Below, one piece after another: positions 63,431-64,000 of a stretch of 64,000 nucleotides of DNA. The first letter of the stretch is position 1, and each line of letters starts with the position of its first letter. Below the pieces are notes generated by a model, which worked only from the letters and a program-made list of their open reading frames with translations, ran no database searches and was not told the DNA's origin. The stretch lies in NCBI GenBank assembly GCA_026261815.1, contig JAMPIT010000350.1, positions 2,976,001-3,040,000 of the forward strand. Reading direction: 5' to 3'. The DNA comes from Monarcha castaneiventris obscurior. Lineage: Eukaryota > Chordata > Aves > Passeriformes > Monarchidae. The position numbers were made by a program, and so were the translations under genes.

Positions 63431-64000
63431 GAAAATCCCTTTCTAAAGCTGAATGATTCCATCAGATAAGCCATTGATCCAAACAAAACAGCATGAGTGA
63501 TCCGGGGTTGCTGTTAAGATATCAAAGGAATTCTACGTCTGAACTCAAGTTGCTAACAGCAGTTTAAGCACCAGCTGCTGCACACACCCCTCTGTGTCAA
63601 TGAGAAGAGGCTACCCACTGCTCCTCAGCAGGTACATTTTGCCCTATGCCCAATACAACAGGTCCTCAAATCTCATCTTTTCTTCTATAAAGACGTGGCA
63701 ATAGTTAAACTGAACAAACATGACCAGAGCAATAATTAGCCTCTTTAAAATGATATATAACACCAAAACATTATAATTTAAGAGTCACTCAAGTTTATAA
63801 AAAATGCATAAAATGTGGGATCAGCTGCAGGGTTGGGGGATTTTCTACTGTTACTAATCTAAAGCCTAAATTTCTTTTTCCTTTTGTACATGCCAGATGG
63901 CTTGCTGGATTATTTAATGAGTAACAGTAAAAAGCAGCTCTTTGAAGCACAGAAAATTCAAACGTTTTGATTTAGAATCAGTAACAATACAGCTAATATG

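Larger units (their letters stand above)
58535..64000 (-). other. DDX10: DDX10 intron region upstream of the first recognised exon
   Basis: This is probably the 3' part of a large intron. The preceding DDX10 exon, expected to carry a KVKRRDVFG-like segment by comparison with human, was not seen. Contents: AT-rich unique DNA to about 60670, a full-length LTR (60673-61759), about 1.1 kb without recognisable content (61760-62870), an LTR-like sequence on the minus strand (62870-63430), then unique sequence to the end. Confidence 0.7.

Overview
This window looks like vertebrate, and specifically avian, nuclear DNA. It is AT-rich and intron-like. It carries CR1 LINE fragments ending in the typical ATTCTATGAT-like tail, GC-rich avian-type retroviral LTRs, and one SINE with a tRNA-Ile-like head and a CR1-like tail. 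That kind of SINE is known from songbirds, so a passerine is the best guess, by inference only. There is no bacterial-style gene layout.

The only gene I can support is on the minus strand: four internal 3'-region exons of DDX10, a nucleolar DEAD-box RNA helicase needed for ribosome biogenesis. In transcript order they are 58534-58421, 56203-56042, 42142-42086 and 7008-6875. All have canonical AG/GT splice sites. The first three are phase 0 at both ends, and the fourth ends two bases into a codon. Joined, they encode 155 complete residues of the charged C-terminal tail, including the conserved FDPSTLPDPDKY block. The helicase core lies beyond position 64000 and the terminal exon probably lies beyond position 1. 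The introns are about 2.2, 13.9 and 35.1 kb, so nearly the whole window is DDX10 intron.

Layout: 1-6874 is intron downstream of the last clear exon, with a CR1 copy (1935-2741) and a 5'-truncated LTR (about 5645-6590). 7009-42085 is a 35 kb intron holding two CR1 fragments, a microsatellite cluster, a purine-rich block, an LTR split by a second nested LTR (30019-31765), and another LTR-like fragment near 32.5 kb. 42143-56041 holds a minus-strand CR1, a CR1 that lacks its 3' end, and the tRNA-headed SINE. 56204-58420 is a short, apparently unique intron. 58535-64000 holds a full-length LTR of the same family (60673-61759) and an LTR-like sequence on the opposite strand.

I found no operon, CRISPR array or clearly new coding system. 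The most interesting items are the nested LTRs, an antisense open frame in the LTR family, the tRNA-headed SINE, a perfect 11-bp hairpin, an everted TGACCT/AGGTCA pair, an alternating purine-pyrimidine tract, and a low-confidence candidate extra DDX10 exon at 651-698. Family names rest on recognition by eye, with no database search.
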